A stretch of 64,000 bases of DNA from Nodularia sp. (in: cyanobacteria) (lineage in GTDB: Bacteria; Cyanobacteriota; Cyanobacteriia; Cyanobacteriales; Nostocaceae): assembly GCA_007692755.1 (NCBI GenBank), contig REBL01000159.1, positions 1 through 64,000 on the forward strand, given 5' to 3'. The number at the start of each line of letters is the position of its first letter. The stretch's first letter is position 1. Shown here one piece after another: positions 8,475 through 18,579 of the stretch. Both the position numbers and the translations under genes were made by a program. The notes under the pieces were generated by a model. The model ran no database searches, was not told where the DNA came from, and was given only the letters and a program-made list of their open reading frames with translations.

Positions 8475-9853
8475 AATTTAACGTAATTTCAGAAACTTGT
8501 ATAAAGGTTGCCTTTTCTGCACATTCACATTGCTGGGAATATCTAATACAAACGTCTCTGTTTTTTACAGTTATGACCGGATTTGATCAATAGTAAAGAC
8601 GGTTGAATACTGCTGACTGATGCTTCTGAACGCAGACGCATTTTTTTTCTAAAGCGTACACAGTCAAGGAGGTGCTTATGGAAATCATAATAGAGTCCAT
8701 GAAAACATATTTACAATCAATATTCTTTTGATAGGATTGTCATTTTTTTCGCTTTAATACTTATGCTTAGGTTATATTATCTGTTCCACCAGGAGATTCA
8801 TGCTTTGTGATTTTTAAGATAGTTCCGTCATATTTGCAATCAAAAATATTTTGATTGTTTGTCTTTTTTTTGTTATTCTATTAGTAACCCAGAAAAAATA
8901 CTTTTTATGAGACTTAATTCAAGCCAATAAAATTCATCAATTTAAATTGCTAATACAAGCATCTAAATACAAAAGAATTTTCTATTCAACAAAAATATTT
9001 TTGCAAGTCAATTTGGTGACGCTGCTTAAAACATAAAGTTTGATATTGTTCTGTTTCCTTAGATAGATGAATAAGTAAAAATTAAGTATTTTTTACTAAA
9101 AACTGTCTTGATGACAACAAAAAATCAAGTGTTAAAATATTTTACTTTGACGAGAAATATTTCTTGAGACAGATGACTAAGCAACCTACAATATAGTTAA
9201 ATCTTTAACAATCGATAAAAAATTAATAAAATTTATAATTTCTATTTTGTGAGAGAAGACTTATTAATGATTTCAGCGAAATTAAGCCTTTATGTACTGT
9301 ACAAATCAGATATTTTATGAATTAATATAGTTGTGTCGTTTCAGATTTATTGTGACATTCTTCAATGGAGGTTATAAAAGCTGTATGGCTAATTTTACGT
9401 ATCACTCCTCCTGGAAAAATTAAACCTTAATGTTTAAGAATTTACCAAAAAAAGAAATCGCCTATTTTATTTGGGGAGGTAGGCGCTCTCGCATAATTCT
9501 TAAAATCAGGTAAAATTGCAATTTTATGTTAGATGGTTTTACGTAAAAATGAGATTTACTTTTATTAATGCGTCAGGATATATTAATAGTAAAAATGCAT
9601 CACTATCATTGAAATTGCTTTTTTAAAAATTTAAATTGTGTATACTAAACCAGTACAAATTTCTGAGTTTACCAAAAAATCTAAATGTTCATTTAAATTT
9701 TGTTGGTAATAATTTAAAAATAAAAACTATATGCCTTTTTAATTAATTTATGTTAATTTGTTAGCAGGGAATTCACAAATAATTGTAGGTATTTCTGATG
9801 TTTAGTTTATTTATGGCTCTAGTGCTGACTTATGATAAGGAGAAAGTAAAGTC
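8475..9853. other. 1.4-kb AT-rich divergent intergenic region
   Basis: No ORF, tRNA or recognisable RNA gene was found between scyA and the divergent sensor kinase. It must hold the promoters of both operons. It is visibly A+T-rich compared with the flanking genes. The one clear structure is the nested inverted repeat listed separately at 9433-9504. Confidence 0.6.
9433..9504. other. nested inverted repeat in the scy regulatory region
   Basis: An outer 10-base perfect inverted repeat (TTTAAGAATT ... AATTCTTAAA) encloses an inner 6-base one (CGCCTA ... TAGGCG). It lies about 350 bases upstream of the sensor kinase start and about 930 bases upstream of scyA. It could be an RNA stem-loop, an operator or the end of a small mobile element. 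Confidence 0.5.
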
Positions 9854-11827
9854 ATGAACTCTAGTGAACGTACATTAGTTTTCTCCAATCCTCAATGGAA
9901 GCTACAGCCAGAAATAGATTTTAAATTTGCTTATTTCTTGATAAATCAAGCTGTAGATGCGGCTTTCTGTTTAAACGAAAATGAGCAATTTATTCACGTC
10001 AATGATGCCACTTGCCAAATGACGGAGTATTCCCGTGAGGAATTACTTTCCATGAGACTGCATGATCTCGATATAGACTTATCTCTACATAATTGGTCAG
10101 ATATCAAATCACAAAAGTCCTCTACCTTTAAATCTCGCTATCGTGCCAAGGGAGGGCGTGTATTTTTAGTAGAAACATCTATTATCTATGTAGAAAATCT
10201 CGGTAAAAAGTTTGGCTGTGCCGTTGTGCGAGATAAAAGTGATGAACTCATAGAGTTGAGTGTACAAACATGGATGGATGAATTAAGAAACGCCAAAAAC
10301 TATTTTCAACAAAAAGTTTCACAACTAACTACAAAAGAAGTAGAACTGGGAATATCCCTATCCATATTTAATTCTACCCTCGAATCTACTGCTGTCGGCA
10401 TTGTGGCAATTAATTTTGAGGGAGATATTCTGAGTTTGAATCAGAAGTTTATCGATATGTGGCAAATTCCAGAATCCCTGATTTTATCTCAGAAATGTCC
10501 TCAATCTAAAGCTTTATTTGAGAACAAAGTAAAAAATCCAGAAGCATTCTCTAAACTGATTTGGGAAGTTTCTAGCCAAGCTGAAATTGAGAGCTACTAT
10601 ATTCTGGAATTGAAGGATGGAAGAACATTTGCACACTACTCTAAGCCTCACTATATGGCTGATAAAATTGTCGGTAGGGTATGGAGTGTATGGGATATTA
10701 CTGAATCCAAACAGACAGATGAAGCACTGATTCTGAACGAAGCTAGATTCCGAACTTTAGCAGAAACAACAGAAGCGAACATCTTCCTGATTCAAGGCAA
10801 ACAACTTTGCTATGTAAATCCGGCGGTGGAAAAACTCACTGGCTACAAAAAAGAGGAACTGCTAAACAACTTTGACCTTCATCGACTAATTAAGAGTAAA
10901 GAATATAGGCAGGTACGCCATCAAAATGCAGCATCTAACCTGGAATATCAGGAAATGAAACTGCTGACAAAAGGCGGCACAGAACGTTGGCTAGCTTGCG
11001 CGGTTGCCAAGCTTGATGGAATGCTGGATTTCGGAGGAAAACCAGTCGAACTGATTACAGGCATTGATATTACAGATTACAAAAATGTAGAATCAGACCT
11101 TAACCAAGCGTTAGAACAAGCAAAACAACTCAGCGAACTCAGAGCGCGGTTTCTAGCTATGGTCTGTCATGAATTTCGGACTCCACTGAATATTGTTTCA
11201 TTCTCGAATAGTTTACTAAAACAACAAGTAGACAAACACACAAAGCAGAAAATACAACCATTAATCGAACATATTGAAAAAGCCATCGAACAAATCAGCC
11301 AGATGTTGGATGATACTTTGTTATTTGCTAAAGCAGAAACAGCCAAAATAAGTTTTGAGCCTCAACCGCTTGATTTAGTTCAGTTCTGCAACAATTTAGT
11401 GGCACAAATGCACATGAGCATGAGCCAAGAATTAATCAATTTTGGCAGTCAATTTGATTGCCTGATAGCCTGTGTTGATCCAAAATTACTTGCGCCAATT
11501 TTCAAGAATTTGCTCGAAAATGCCATTAAATATTCTCCCTCTGACATGATGGTTGATTTCATCCTGGGTTGTGAAAATGGAAAGTTAATTTTCCAGGTCA
11601 AAGACCAGGGAATTGGTATTCCACTAGGAGATCAAGAAAATTTATTTGAACCATTTTATCGGGGGAGTAATATCAAAAATCTACCCGGTACTGGATTAGG
11701 GTTATCGATTATCAAATCCCTTGTAGACTTACATGGCGGTCAAATTGCTCTAGAAAGTCAGGTAGGTGTAGGCACTACCTTTACTGTGATGCTGCCATTA
11801 ATTGAAGAAGAATTTCTCTGTTCCTAG
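9854..11827 (+). CDS. PAS-containing sensor histidine kinase next to scy operon
   Basis: Soluble sensor kinase of 657 residues. No transmembrane segment is evident. PAS domains lie at about 25-130 (DAAFCLNENEQFIHVNDA), 165-285 and 295-415 (NIFLIQGKQLCYVNPAVEKLTGY). They are followed by a HisKA domain with VCHEFRTPLN (phosphorylated His near 438) and an HATPase domain with NLLENAIKYS, DQGIGIP and GTGLGLSI. ATG 9854 follows AAGGAG. It reads with the response regulator downstream and is divergent from scyA. In Nostoc punctiforme a kinase/regulator pair occupies the same position beside scyA, and its regulator is needed for scytonemin production. By position this is probably the orthologue; the signal sensed is unknown. 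Confidence 0.92.
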   Translation: MNSSERTLVFSNPQWKLQPEIDFKFAYFLINQAVDAAFCLNENEQFIHVNDATCQMTEYSREELLSMRLHDLDIDLSLHNWSDIKSQKSSTFKSRYRAKGGRVFLVETSIIYVENLGKKFGCAVVRDKSDELIELSVQTWMDELRNAKNYFQQKVSQLTTKEVELGISLSIFNSTLESTAVGIVAINFEGDILSLNQKFIDMWQIPESLILSQKCPQSKALFENKVKNPEAFSKLIWEVSSQAEIESYYILELKDGRTFAHYSKPHYMADKIVGRVWSVWDITESKQTDEALILNEARFRTLAETTEANIFLIQGKQLCYVNPAVEKLTGYKKEELLNNFDLHRLIKSKEYRQVRHQNAASNLEYQEMKLLTKGGTERWLACAVAKLDGMLDFGGKPVELITGIDITDYKNVESDLNQALEQAKQLSELRARFLAMVCHEFRTPLNIVSFSNSLLKQQVDKHTKQKIQPLIEHIEKAIEQISQMLDDTLLFAKAETAKISFEPQPLDLVQFCNNLVAQMHMSMSQELINFGSQFDCLIACVDPKLLAPIFKNLLENAIKYSPSDMMVDFILGCENGKLIFQVKDQGIGIPLGDQENLFEPFYRGSNIKNLPGTGLGLSIIKSLVDLHGGQIALESQVGVGTTFTVMLPLIEEEFLCS

Positions 11828-11942
11828 TCATAAATCTTGAATAAGCATAGTTGTGAATTAAACACTTAATATTTATAACTCTGGAACTGGGAAATCAAAA
11901 AATAATCTCGTTTGTTTCTGCCACAATTTAGGGTGCTAGAAG

Positions 11943-12776
11943 ATGAAGTACGAATCACCGAAAAAAATTTTAGTAATTGAAGATGATACTTTGACGCGGA
12001 ATCTTTATGTAAAGGGTCTTCAGGCTAAAGGTTTTGATATTATCAGTGCTGAAAATGGTTTTGCTGGTCTGCAACAAGCACAAGAGCATCTCCCTGATTT
12101 AGTAGTTTGCGATATTACAATGCCTGATATAGATGGTTATAGTCTTCTCACTATGCTGCGTCAAGATCCTGTGACAGCCATTATTCCCTTTATTTTTATT
12201 ACTGGTAGCTGTACTAGAGGTTCTGTTCGCAAAGGGATGGAGTTAGGTGCAGATGACTATGTTACTAAACCCTCTACACTAGATGAATTGCTCAGAGCAA
12301 TTACTACCCAATTGCAAAGACAAGCTATGCTCCAAAGCTGGTGCGCTACTAAATTTCAGGAAGCTCAAAAATCAGCATCCGCAGATAAGAGTTCAGTGTT
12401 GGAACAGCCTCATTCAATATTTCCCTGTATTCCCCAATTAAAACAAGTTTTTGACTTTATCGAAGCCCATTATCACGAAGGAATTACGCTGTGTGATGTG
12501 GCTGAAGCCGTTGGCTATTCACCAGCTTACTTAACAAACCAAGTAGGAAAGCAGACAGGGGAGACTATCAACAGTTGGATTGTGAAACGCCGGATGCAAG
12601 GAGCGCGTTTTTTACTGCAAAATGACCACCAAACAGTCGAGCAAATTGCCAGACAATTGGGTTATCAAGATGTTTCCCATTTTTCTCGCCAGTTTCGGCA
12701 ACATCATGGTTTACCTCCCCATGCTTGGCGCAAAGAACATCAGGTTGGGTATTGCAAATTCAAAGTCAGTAATTAG
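11943..12776 (+). CDS. response regulator with AraC-type DNA-binding domain, probable scytonemin regulator
   Basis: 277 residues. The receiver domain (about 8-125) has the acidic pair VIEDD, the phosphorylation aspartate in VVCDITMPDIDG near residue 57, FITGS and the lysine in DDYVTKPS. A linker leads to an AraC/XylS double helix-turn-helix (about 172-270: DVAEAVGYSPAYLTNQVG, then EQIARQLGYQDVSHFSRQFRQHHG). It is presumably phosphorylated by the preceding PAS kinase (115-base gap) and activates scy transcription, matching the known requirement for this regulator in N. punctiforme. The binding site cannot be read from the sequence. A strong terminator follows at 12,931. Confidence 0.93.
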   Translation: MKYESPKKILVIEDDTLTRNLYVKGLQAKGFDIISAENGFAGLQQAQEHLPDLVVCDITMPDIDGYSLLTMLRQDPVTAIIPFIFITGSCTRGSVRKGMELGADDYVTKPSTLDELLRAITTQLQRQAMLQSWCATKFQEAQKSASADKSSVLEQPHSIFPCIPQLKQVFDFIEAHYHEGITLCDVAEAVGYSPAYLTNQVGKQTGETINSWIVKRRMQGARFLLQNDHQTVEQIARQLGYQDVSHFSRQFRQHHGLPPHAWRKEHQVGYCKFKVSN

Positions 12777-12930
12777 AAAATTCAGTAAGTTGGCGAGAAT
12801 AAACCTAACTATGTGAATTAGTGTAAATATATGTAATTTAGCTCGTAGTAATTGCTCTCTACCCTTAATTTAGGACTAAAGTCCTGACTACAAACCTTTA
12901 ATTATTTTGAGATGAGGGAGAGAATTTGAG

Positions 12931-12969
12931 AATTTCCCGCCACAGCTTACAACTTGGCGGGAAATTTTT
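12931..12969 (+). terminator. intrinsic terminator after the response regulator
   Basis: A 12-base perfect stem (AATTTCCCGCCA / TGGCGGGAAATT) with a 12-base loop runs into TTTTT. It sits about 155 bases after the regulator stop. Confidence 0.85.
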
Positions 12970-13152
12970 GTTGGTCATATGACCTGCTTGTTGGTGATTT
13001 TAAGCTAAAACACATCTACTTTGCATAATTTAGGTCAGAAAGACACTCGGTCAGGGTATAACGAGCGTGGCTGGGCTTATTGAAAGGATTAATCAAAAAA
13101 TAAAATTTCAATGTAGCAAATTGGGCAAAAAAAATATACTTTTTTTGCCTTT

Positions 13153-13171
13153 GTTAACCTTTTGTTTACCT
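13153..13171 (+). promoter_or_regulatory. Pho box upstream of the pst operon
   Basis: Two direct 8-base repeats, GTTAACCT and GTTTACCT, are separated by three bases. A weaker third unit (GATGTATC) follows at the same spacing. This matches the cyanobacterial Pho-box pattern bound by the SphR/PhoB regulator under phosphate limitation. It lies about 215 bases upstream of intact pstS, with a pstS remnant in between. Confidence 0.75.
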
Positions 13172-13291
13172 TGAGATGTATCTAGTAGGAGTATTCTTAT
13201 TGACTGTACATACATAAATGCACAAAAAATTGACAACAATGCTTGTTTCACAGAGCAAGCCTCAAACATTCCCTGCGGTACTGCTACAAAT

Positions 13292-13345
13292 GTAGACTTT
13301 GGTGCCAGTGATGTTGCCATGACCGATAAAGCAAGGTCTTTTTGA
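13292..13345 (+). pseudogene. remnant of a pstS gene
   Basis: In one frame the DNA reads VDFGASDVAMTDKARSF and then stops. This matches the conserved PstS segment that appears in the intact gene as VDFGASEAPITDSADRLKSF. The open frame extends upstream (from about 13,180) without PstS similarity or a start codon. It is the scar of a second pstS copy, mostly deleted, immediately upstream of the functional one. The ORF listed on the opposite strand here is its shadow. Confidence 0.7.
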
Positions 13346-13385
13346 TCTGAATCCGTAGTCGTTTCGCAAAGTGAACATATTTTTC

Positions 13386-14468
13386 ATGGTTCTCAATCGC
13401 AAAGTCCTTTTAGCAATCGCCACTCTACCCATGATGTTGGTAGCAACAGCCTGTGCGCCTAGCCCGCAAGCTGGTGGTGAAGGTAGTGGTGGGCAGAGGG
13501 TAACTATTAGTGGAGCTGGGGCGACCTTCCCAGCACCTATTTTTCAACGGTGGTTTGATGCCTATAATCGCCAAGTCGATTCCAATGTCCAAGTGAGTTA
13601 TCAGTCCATAGGAAGTGGGGCTGGTTTGGAGCAGTACATCAATGGTACGGTAGACTTTGGAGCCAGTGAAGCACCCATTACTGACTCCGCAGACCGACTA
13701 AAGTCTTTCAAAGATAATTACAATTACGATCCGATCCAAGTTCCCATGACTGGGGGCTTTTTATCGTTCTCCTACAATTTGCCAGGAATTAACGATCTAG
13801 AACTGAGATTATCCCGCACCACCTATTGTGGCATCGTCACGGGTAAAATTACTCGCTGGAGTGATCCAGCGATCGCAGCTGATAACCCCAATTTAACCAT
13901 TCCCGACTTACCTGTTACCTTCGCTCACCGTTCTGATGGTAGTGGTACCACCTTTGTATTCACCAACCATATTCAAACTGTTTGTCCAGACTGGACAGCT
14001 GGCGCAGGAACTTCAGTAGACTGGCCTGTAGGAGTTGGTGGTCAAGGTAACGAAGGAGTAGCTGCTAGCATTCAGCAGAATCCAGGAGCCATTGGTTATT
14101 TATCCTACGCCTACGCTGCTCTTAACGACATTGATTCAGCTTTAATTGAAAATAGAGCCGGAACTTTTATCGCTCCATCTCCTGAAGCAGCAGGCAGAGC
14201 TTTATTAGACGAACCAGTACCCGAAGACTTCGCTCTTTTAGTCCCCGACCCAACTGGTGCTGATTCCTACCCGATCGTCGGTCTAGCTTGGGTGATGATC
14301 TATCGCAATTATGAAGACCCAGCTAAATGGCAAGCTCTGCGTAATGTCTTGGAATGGTCTTTAGGCCCAGATGGCAAAGCGCTGGCAGAGGAACTTCTTT
14401 ATGTTCCCATTCCTGACCCTCTAGTTGAGCGGATTAAAGCTGTGTTTGACACTGTGAACACCAATTAA
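13386..14468 (+). CDS. pstS: phosphate ABC transporter substrate-binding lipoprotein PstS
   Basis: Binds inorganic phosphate outside the inner membrane for the PstCAB importer. The track begins at GTG 13371; ATG 13386 gives a better signal peptide (MVLNRKVLLAIATLPMMLVATAC) with a lipoprotein-type cysteine, so it is chosen (360 residues). Family motifs include ISGAGATFPAPIFQRWF, YQSIGSGAGLEQYINGTVDFGAS, the phosphate-binding HRSDGSGTTFVFT and NPGAIGYLSYAYA. First gene of pstSCABB and probably controlled by the Pho box upstream. Confidence 0.95.
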   Translation: MVLNRKVLLAIATLPMMLVATACAPSPQAGGEGSGGQRVTISGAGATFPAPIFQRWFDAYNRQVDSNVQVSYQSIGSGAGLEQYINGTVDFGASEAPITDSADRLKSFKDNYNYDPIQVPMTGGFLSFSYNLPGINDLELRLSRTTYCGIVTGKITRWSDPAIAADNPNLTIPDLPVTFAHRSDGSGTTFVFTNHIQTVCPDWTAGAGTSVDWPVGVGGQGNEGVAASIQQNPGAIGYLSYAYAALNDIDSALIENRAGTFIAPSPEAAGRALLDEPVPEDFALLVPDPTGADSYPIVGLAWVMIYRNYEDPAKWQALRNVLEWSLGPDGKALAEELLYVPIPDPLVERIKAVFDTVNTN

Positions 14469-14576
14469 GCATCTGAGATTATTGGGAGTGTCCTAGATCA
14501 TCAAACACTCCCAAAATTGACTCAGGGACTCTGACTTGAGGCATGATCAAACAATATTATGGAGTGAAAAAACGTC

Positions 14577-15542
14577 ATGACATCGGCTGATCCATCAACT
14601 CGGTTAACCAATCATAGCCTGGAAAAGCAAACCAGTCCGGCGAGGGTTCTCGATGTCGGTTTTTGGGGACTAACCTTGCTACTAGCCATCAGTGCTGGAG
14701 CAGTTTTACTCTGGGTAATCGTCCAGACAGCCATAGCAGCTACACCAGCCATTCAAGAATTTGGTCTTGGTTTTTTATGGGGTACAACCTGGAACCCTGT
14801 TACCAATGTCTATGGGGTATTGCCTCAGATATATGGAACCTTAGTCACAGCCTTTATTGCCCTGTTAATTGCCATTCCCTTGGGCATTGGAGTGGCCATC
14901 TTTTTAACTGAAGGATTTGCGCCTAAGTGGGTGACAACTCCCATCGCCTTTGCCATTGAGCTAATCGTTGCTGTTCCCAGTGTCGTTTTAGGGATTTGGG
15001 GTATTTTCGTCCTCGTTCCTACAATCAGACCGATTTTCAACTTTATTAACAGCTCCTTCGGCTGGATTCCCTTCTTTAGTGGCGATTCCGCCTCCGGCAA
15101 TAATCTGCTAACTGTGGGCTTGGTACTGGCAATTATGATTGTGCCGATTATTATCTCTATTACTCGTAGTACCTTTGAAGTCCTACCCGTATATCTCCGC
15201 AATGGTTCCTTAGCTTTGGGCGCAACTCGTTGGGAAACAATTCTCAGAGTGCTGATTCCGGCTGGCTTGTCGGGCATTATCAGTTCTGTCATGTTGGCTC
15301 TGGGTAGGGCGATGGGGGAAACAATGGTGGCCGCCATGCTAGTTGGTAACGCCAACCGGATTAACATCTCATGGCTTCAGCCCGGATCGACGATTACAGG
15401 TTTGATTGCCTCCCAGTTTGGTGAAGCCGGACGTACCCAAGTAGCAGCTCTCATGTACGCTGGCGTAGTGCTAATGGTCTTGTCACTGGTGGTAAACATT
15501 TTAGCTGAGATGATTATTCGCCGATTCCAGAATATTGAGTAA
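14577..15542 (+). CDS. pstC: phosphate ABC transporter permease PstC
   Basis: Inner-membrane permease subunit with six predicted hydrophobic segments after a short N-terminal tail. It has the MetI-type cytoplasmic loop LRNGSLALGATRWETILRVLIPAGLSGI (about 210-235), which contacts the ATPase, and the AMGETM motif after it. Full length (321 residues). It is 108 bases after pstS and 62 bases before pstA, so part of one transcription unit. Confidence 0.95.
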   Translation: MTSADPSTRLTNHSLEKQTSPARVLDVGFWGLTLLLAISAGAVLLWVIVQTAIAATPAIQEFGLGFLWGTTWNPVTNVYGVLPQIYGTLVTAFIALLIAIPLGIGVAIFLTEGFAPKWVTTPIAFAIELIVAVPSVVLGIWGIFVLVPTIRPIFNFINSSFGWIPFFSGDSASGNNLLTVGLVLAIMIVPIIISITRSTFEVLPVYLRNGSLALGATRWETILRVLIPAGLSGIISSVMLALGRAMGETMVAAMLVGNANRINISWLQPGSTITGLIASQFGEAGRTQVAALMYAGVVLMVLSLVVNILAEMIIRRFQNIE

Positions 15543-15604
15543 AGTTTCTGGCTGTTTCCTCAGCTTTAATGCGGATGCAAAATTAAGTTTACAAAAGATT
15601 AATT

Positions 15605-16510
15605 ATGGATAAATCAGGTTTTAAGCCTTCCTTTGCGTCTGAAGGCAATGATTTCGATATTAGTCAAAAGACTATGGCTCCCCATCGCCGCATGACTGGG
15701 CAGGTGTTGACGATTTTAACTATGGTCTTTGCCGCCACGGTAGTTATCCCTCTAATTTGGGTTCTGGTGAGCGTGTTTGAAAAGGGTGTGAGTTCTCTGG
15801 TATTTCCAGATATTTTTACTAAGCTTCCCCCACCTCCTGGTTTATCTGAGGGGGGCTTTGGTCATGCCATTATTGGGACTTTAATGACTCTGGGAGTGGG
15901 GACATTGATTTCAGTTCCCTTTGGTATCATTGCTGCCATTTACCTGGCTGAGTTTGGTCGGGGAACTAAATTGGCTTACTTTGTGAAATTTTCCTGCAAT
16001 GTCCTCACCGGGGTGCCGGCTATTCTGTGTGGCTTATTTGCCTATTCCATTGTGGTTACGCCTTTAAGGTCGTTTTCAGCTTTTTCTGGTGGGGTAGCCT
16101 TGGCTGTGTTAATGCTGCCTATTATTATTCGGTCTACGGAAGAAGCTTTATTGCTAGTGCCTAATGAGTTGCGTTTGGCAGCAACAGGTCTGGGAGCGAC
16201 CAGATTTGAAACCGTTGTGCAAATTGTATTACCAGCGGCACTGACTTCAATTGTGACAGGTGTCGTTTTATCTGTTGCCCGTGCATCCGGGGAAGCGGCT
16301 CCCTTGCTGTTTACTTCCTTTAACAATAATTTCTGGGCGACGAATGTTTGGGAACCTGTGTCAACTCTGCCAGTGTTGATTTACTTTTTCTCGATTATTC
16401 CCTATAAGGCTTCCCAGAGTTTGGCTTGGGCAGCAGCCTTGATATTGTTGTCAATGGTGTTATTGTTTAGTGTTCTGGCTCGGTTCTTCAGCCGGAAAAA
16501 GAAGTTCTAG
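15605..16510 (+). CDS. pstA: phosphate ABC transporter permease PstA
   Basis: Second permease of the Pst importer (301 residues). About six membrane spans are visible, with the EAA-like loop ELRLAATGLGATRFETVVQIVLPAALTSI near 190-215 and RASGEAAPLLFTS after it. It partners PstC to form the channel across the inner membrane and lies between pstC and pstB in the usual order. Confidence 0.95.
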   Translation: MDKSGFKPSFASEGNDFDISQKTMAPHRRMTGQVLTILTMVFAATVVIPLIWVLVSVFEKGVSSLVFPDIFTKLPPPPGLSEGGFGHAIIGTLMTLGVGTLISVPFGIIAAIYLAEFGRGTKLAYFVKFSCNVLTGVPAILCGLFAYSIVVTPLRSFSAFSGGVALAVLMLPIIIRSTEEALLLVPNELRLAATGLGATRFETVVQIVLPAALTSIVTGVVLSVARASGEAAPLLFTSFNNNFWATNVWEPVSTLPVLIYFFSIIPYKASQSLAWAAALILLSMVLLFSVLARFFSRKKKF

Positions 16511-16577
16511 AATCAGTGAATTTGTATCAATTTTTGTGCTAGAAACTCATCTAGGTTCTATTTAAATTGGAGATATC

Positions 16578-17390
16578 ATGATGGAACAGAAAATGAGTAG
16601 TGCAGCCGTGGAAACTCAGCACATTTTTCAAGTCAACAATCTATCGGTTTACTATGGCGGTGCGATCGCGCTTCGGGATGTGACAATGGATATCCTGAAG
16701 GATAAAATTACCGCTTTCATTGGCCCTTCTGGTTGTGGTAAAAGCACTCTTCTACGTTGCTTCAATCGCACTAATGACTTGATTCCCGGTGCTAAGGTCA
16801 AGGGACAACTAACTTACCGAGGTCAGAATTTTTATGCTGCTGGGGTTGACCCAGTGGTAGCACGTCGTCGAGTTGGTATGGTATTTCAGCAGCCTAACCC
16901 TTTCCCAAAGACGATTTATGACAATGTAGCCTATGGCTTGCGGGTGAATGGCATGAAGGACAACATGGATGAGGTTGTCGAAAATTCCCTCCGCCGTGCA
17001 GCCCTCTGGGATGAGGTGAAAGACAATCTCCAGAAGTTGGGAACTTCTCTTTCTGGGGGACAACAGCAGCGTCTGTGTATTGCCCGCGCTATTGCGGTTC
17101 AGCCGGATGTGATTCTCATGGATGAACCTTGTTCTGCCCTAGATCCTGTCTCGACGATGCGAATTGAGGAGTTGATGCTGGATCTAAAGCAGCAATACAC
17201 CATTGTGATTGTCACCCATAATATGCAGCAGGCTTCTAGAGTTGCTGATTATACGGCTTTCTTTAATGCTGAAGCTTTGGAGGGAGGTAAGCGAGTTGGT
17301 TATCTGGTAGAAGTAGATACCACCGACACGATTTTTTCAAATCCCCAAAATCAAAGCACTCGCGATTATGTGAGTGGTCGTTTTGGCTAA
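16578..17390 (+). CDS. pstB: phosphate ABC transporter ATPase PstB (copy 1)
   Basis: ATP-binding subunit (270 residues). It shows Walker [10 protein letters not shown], the Q-loop VFQQPNPFP, signature LSGGQQQR, Walker [14 protein letters not shown] and the switch histidine in VTHNMQQ. The ending DYVSGRFG is typical of PstB. Two starts are adjacent (ATG ATG at 16578). It powers PstCA, and it is followed, after a repeat-filled gap, by a second complete pstB. Confidence 0.95.
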   Translation: MMEQKMSSAAVETQHIFQVNNLSVYYGGAIALRDVTMDILKDKITAFIGPSGCGKSTLLRCFNRTNDLIPGAKVKGQLTYRGQNFYAAGVDPVVARRRVGMVFQQPNPFPKTIYDNVAYGLRVNGMKDNMDEVVENSLRRAALWDEVKDNLQKLGTSLSGGQQQRLCIARAIAVQPDVILMDEPCSALDPVSTMRIEELMLDLKQQYTIVIVTHNMQQASRVADYTAFFNAEALEGGKRVGYLVEVDTTDTIFSNPQNQSTRDYVSGRFG

Positions 17391-17400
17391 GTCCAGACAG

Positions 17401-17556
17401 TGGAGTCTGGAGTCTGGAGTCTGGAAGGAAGATTTTCAAAAAGTTCAAATTTCCCAAATTACAGCTTTTTGACTTATAGCAACCGCCAAGGCAGTTAGGA
17501 CATAAAAAAGTTACTAAACCCAGTCACAGCAAGCTTTTGACTTTTGACTTTTGACT
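17401..17556. repeat. heptanucleotide repeats between the two pstB genes
   Basis: Two separate short tandem arrays occupy the 275-base gap: about three units of AGTCTGG at 17,403-17,424 and about three units of TTTTGAC at 17,535-17,556. Both are the 7-base type common in Nostocales spacers. Confidence 0.75.
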
Positions 17557-17665
17557 TCCGCGCCGCGGTTATCTTGGCTGGCTGGGCAACTTACCAAAAA
17601 GCTGAGTGGAACTATACCCAAAGCAAGTTATCTATCGCGAAATTTAACACTACACTACATTAACT

Positions 17666-18469
17666 ATGGCTACTAACACTAGTACATTGAATGAAACAGA
17701 AACCGCTTTACGGACAGAAAACCTCAATGTTTACTACGGCAATTTCTTAGCTTTGCAAAATATTTGGCTGGATATCCCGAAGAATCAGGTGACATCCTTT
17801 ATTGGACCTTCTGGTTGTGGTAAAAGTACATTGCTGCGATGCTATAACCGTCTTAATGACGTAATTAATTCGTTTCGAGCCGAAGGTAAAGTTTATTTTT
17901 ACAATAGCAATTTGTATGCACCAAATATTGATCCTGTAGAGGTGCGCCGGAGAATTGGGATGGTATTCCAAAAACCAAACCCGTTTCCAAAATCAATTTA
18001 TGACAATATTACTTTTGGTGCCAAAATTAACGGTTATAAAGGTAATTTAGATGAATTGGTAGAAACAAGTCTGCGGCAAGCTGCTTTGTGGGATGAAGTT
18101 AAAGATAAATTGCGCCAAAGTGGGGCATCTTTATCTGGGGGACAACAGCAACGCTTGTGTATTGCCAGAGCGATCGCAATACAACCAGAAATTATACTTA
18201 TGGATGAACCTTGTTCAGCTCTAGACCCTCTTTCGACTTTGCGGGTGGAAGAACTAATTCACGAACTCAAAGATAAATATACCATCGTGATTGTTACCCA
18301 CAATATGCAACAAGCGGCACGAGTGTCTGATAAGACAGCATTCTTCAACGTGAAGCTTTCTGAAGGTGGTCGCAGTGGTTATCTCGTTGAATACAATGCC
18401 ACAGAACTGATTTTCAATGATCCTCAGCAAGAAGATACTCGTGATTATGTTAGTGGCAGGTTTGGTTAA
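17666..18469 (+). CDS. pstB: phosphate ABC transporter ATPase PstB (copy 2)
   Basis: Second complete PstB (267 residues) with intact [29 protein letters not shown] and VTHNMQQ motifs and the same DYVSGRFG end. It differs from copy 1 over most variable stretches, so the duplication is old. Tandem pstB copies are common in cyanobacterial pst operons. It may be co-transcribed with copy 1 or have its own promoter in the 275-base gap. Confidence 0.94.
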   Translation: MATNTSTLNETETALRTENLNVYYGNFLALQNIWLDIPKNQVTSFIGPSGCGKSTLLRCYNRLNDVINSFRAEGKVYFYNSNLYAPNIDPVEVRRRIGMVFQKPNPFPKSIYDNITFGAKINGYKGNLDELVETSLRQAALWDEVKDKLRQSGASLSGGQQQRLCIARAIAIQPEIILMDEPCSALDPLSTLRVEELIHELKDKYTIVIVTHNMQQAARVSDKTAFFNVKLSEGGRSGYLVEYNATELIFNDPQQEDTRDYVSGRFG

Positions 18470-18496
18470 GCGAACAGATTAATCAAAGTTTTCACT

Positions 18497-18533
18497 GCCC
18501 ACCCTACAAAAGTTTGAAGGTGGGAGTTTTTTT
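18497..18533 (+). terminator. intrinsic terminator of the pst operon
   Basis: CCCACC pairs with GGTGGG across a 15-base loop and is followed by AGTTTTTTT. It is 28 bases after the second pstB stop. Confidence 0.8.
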
Positions 18534-18579
18534 GATATTTTACCGAAAGGCGAGAGGAAAGCCCGTGGTATTTATACAG

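Noticed and set aside
13108-13320. 70-residue minus-strand ORF upstream of pstS
   Set aside because: It is the complement of the pstS remnant and the Pho box; the plus-strand reading explains the sequence.
14825-15367. 180-residue ORF antisense to pstC
   Set aside because: Long only because pstC codon use leaves the opposite frame open; no independent gene features.
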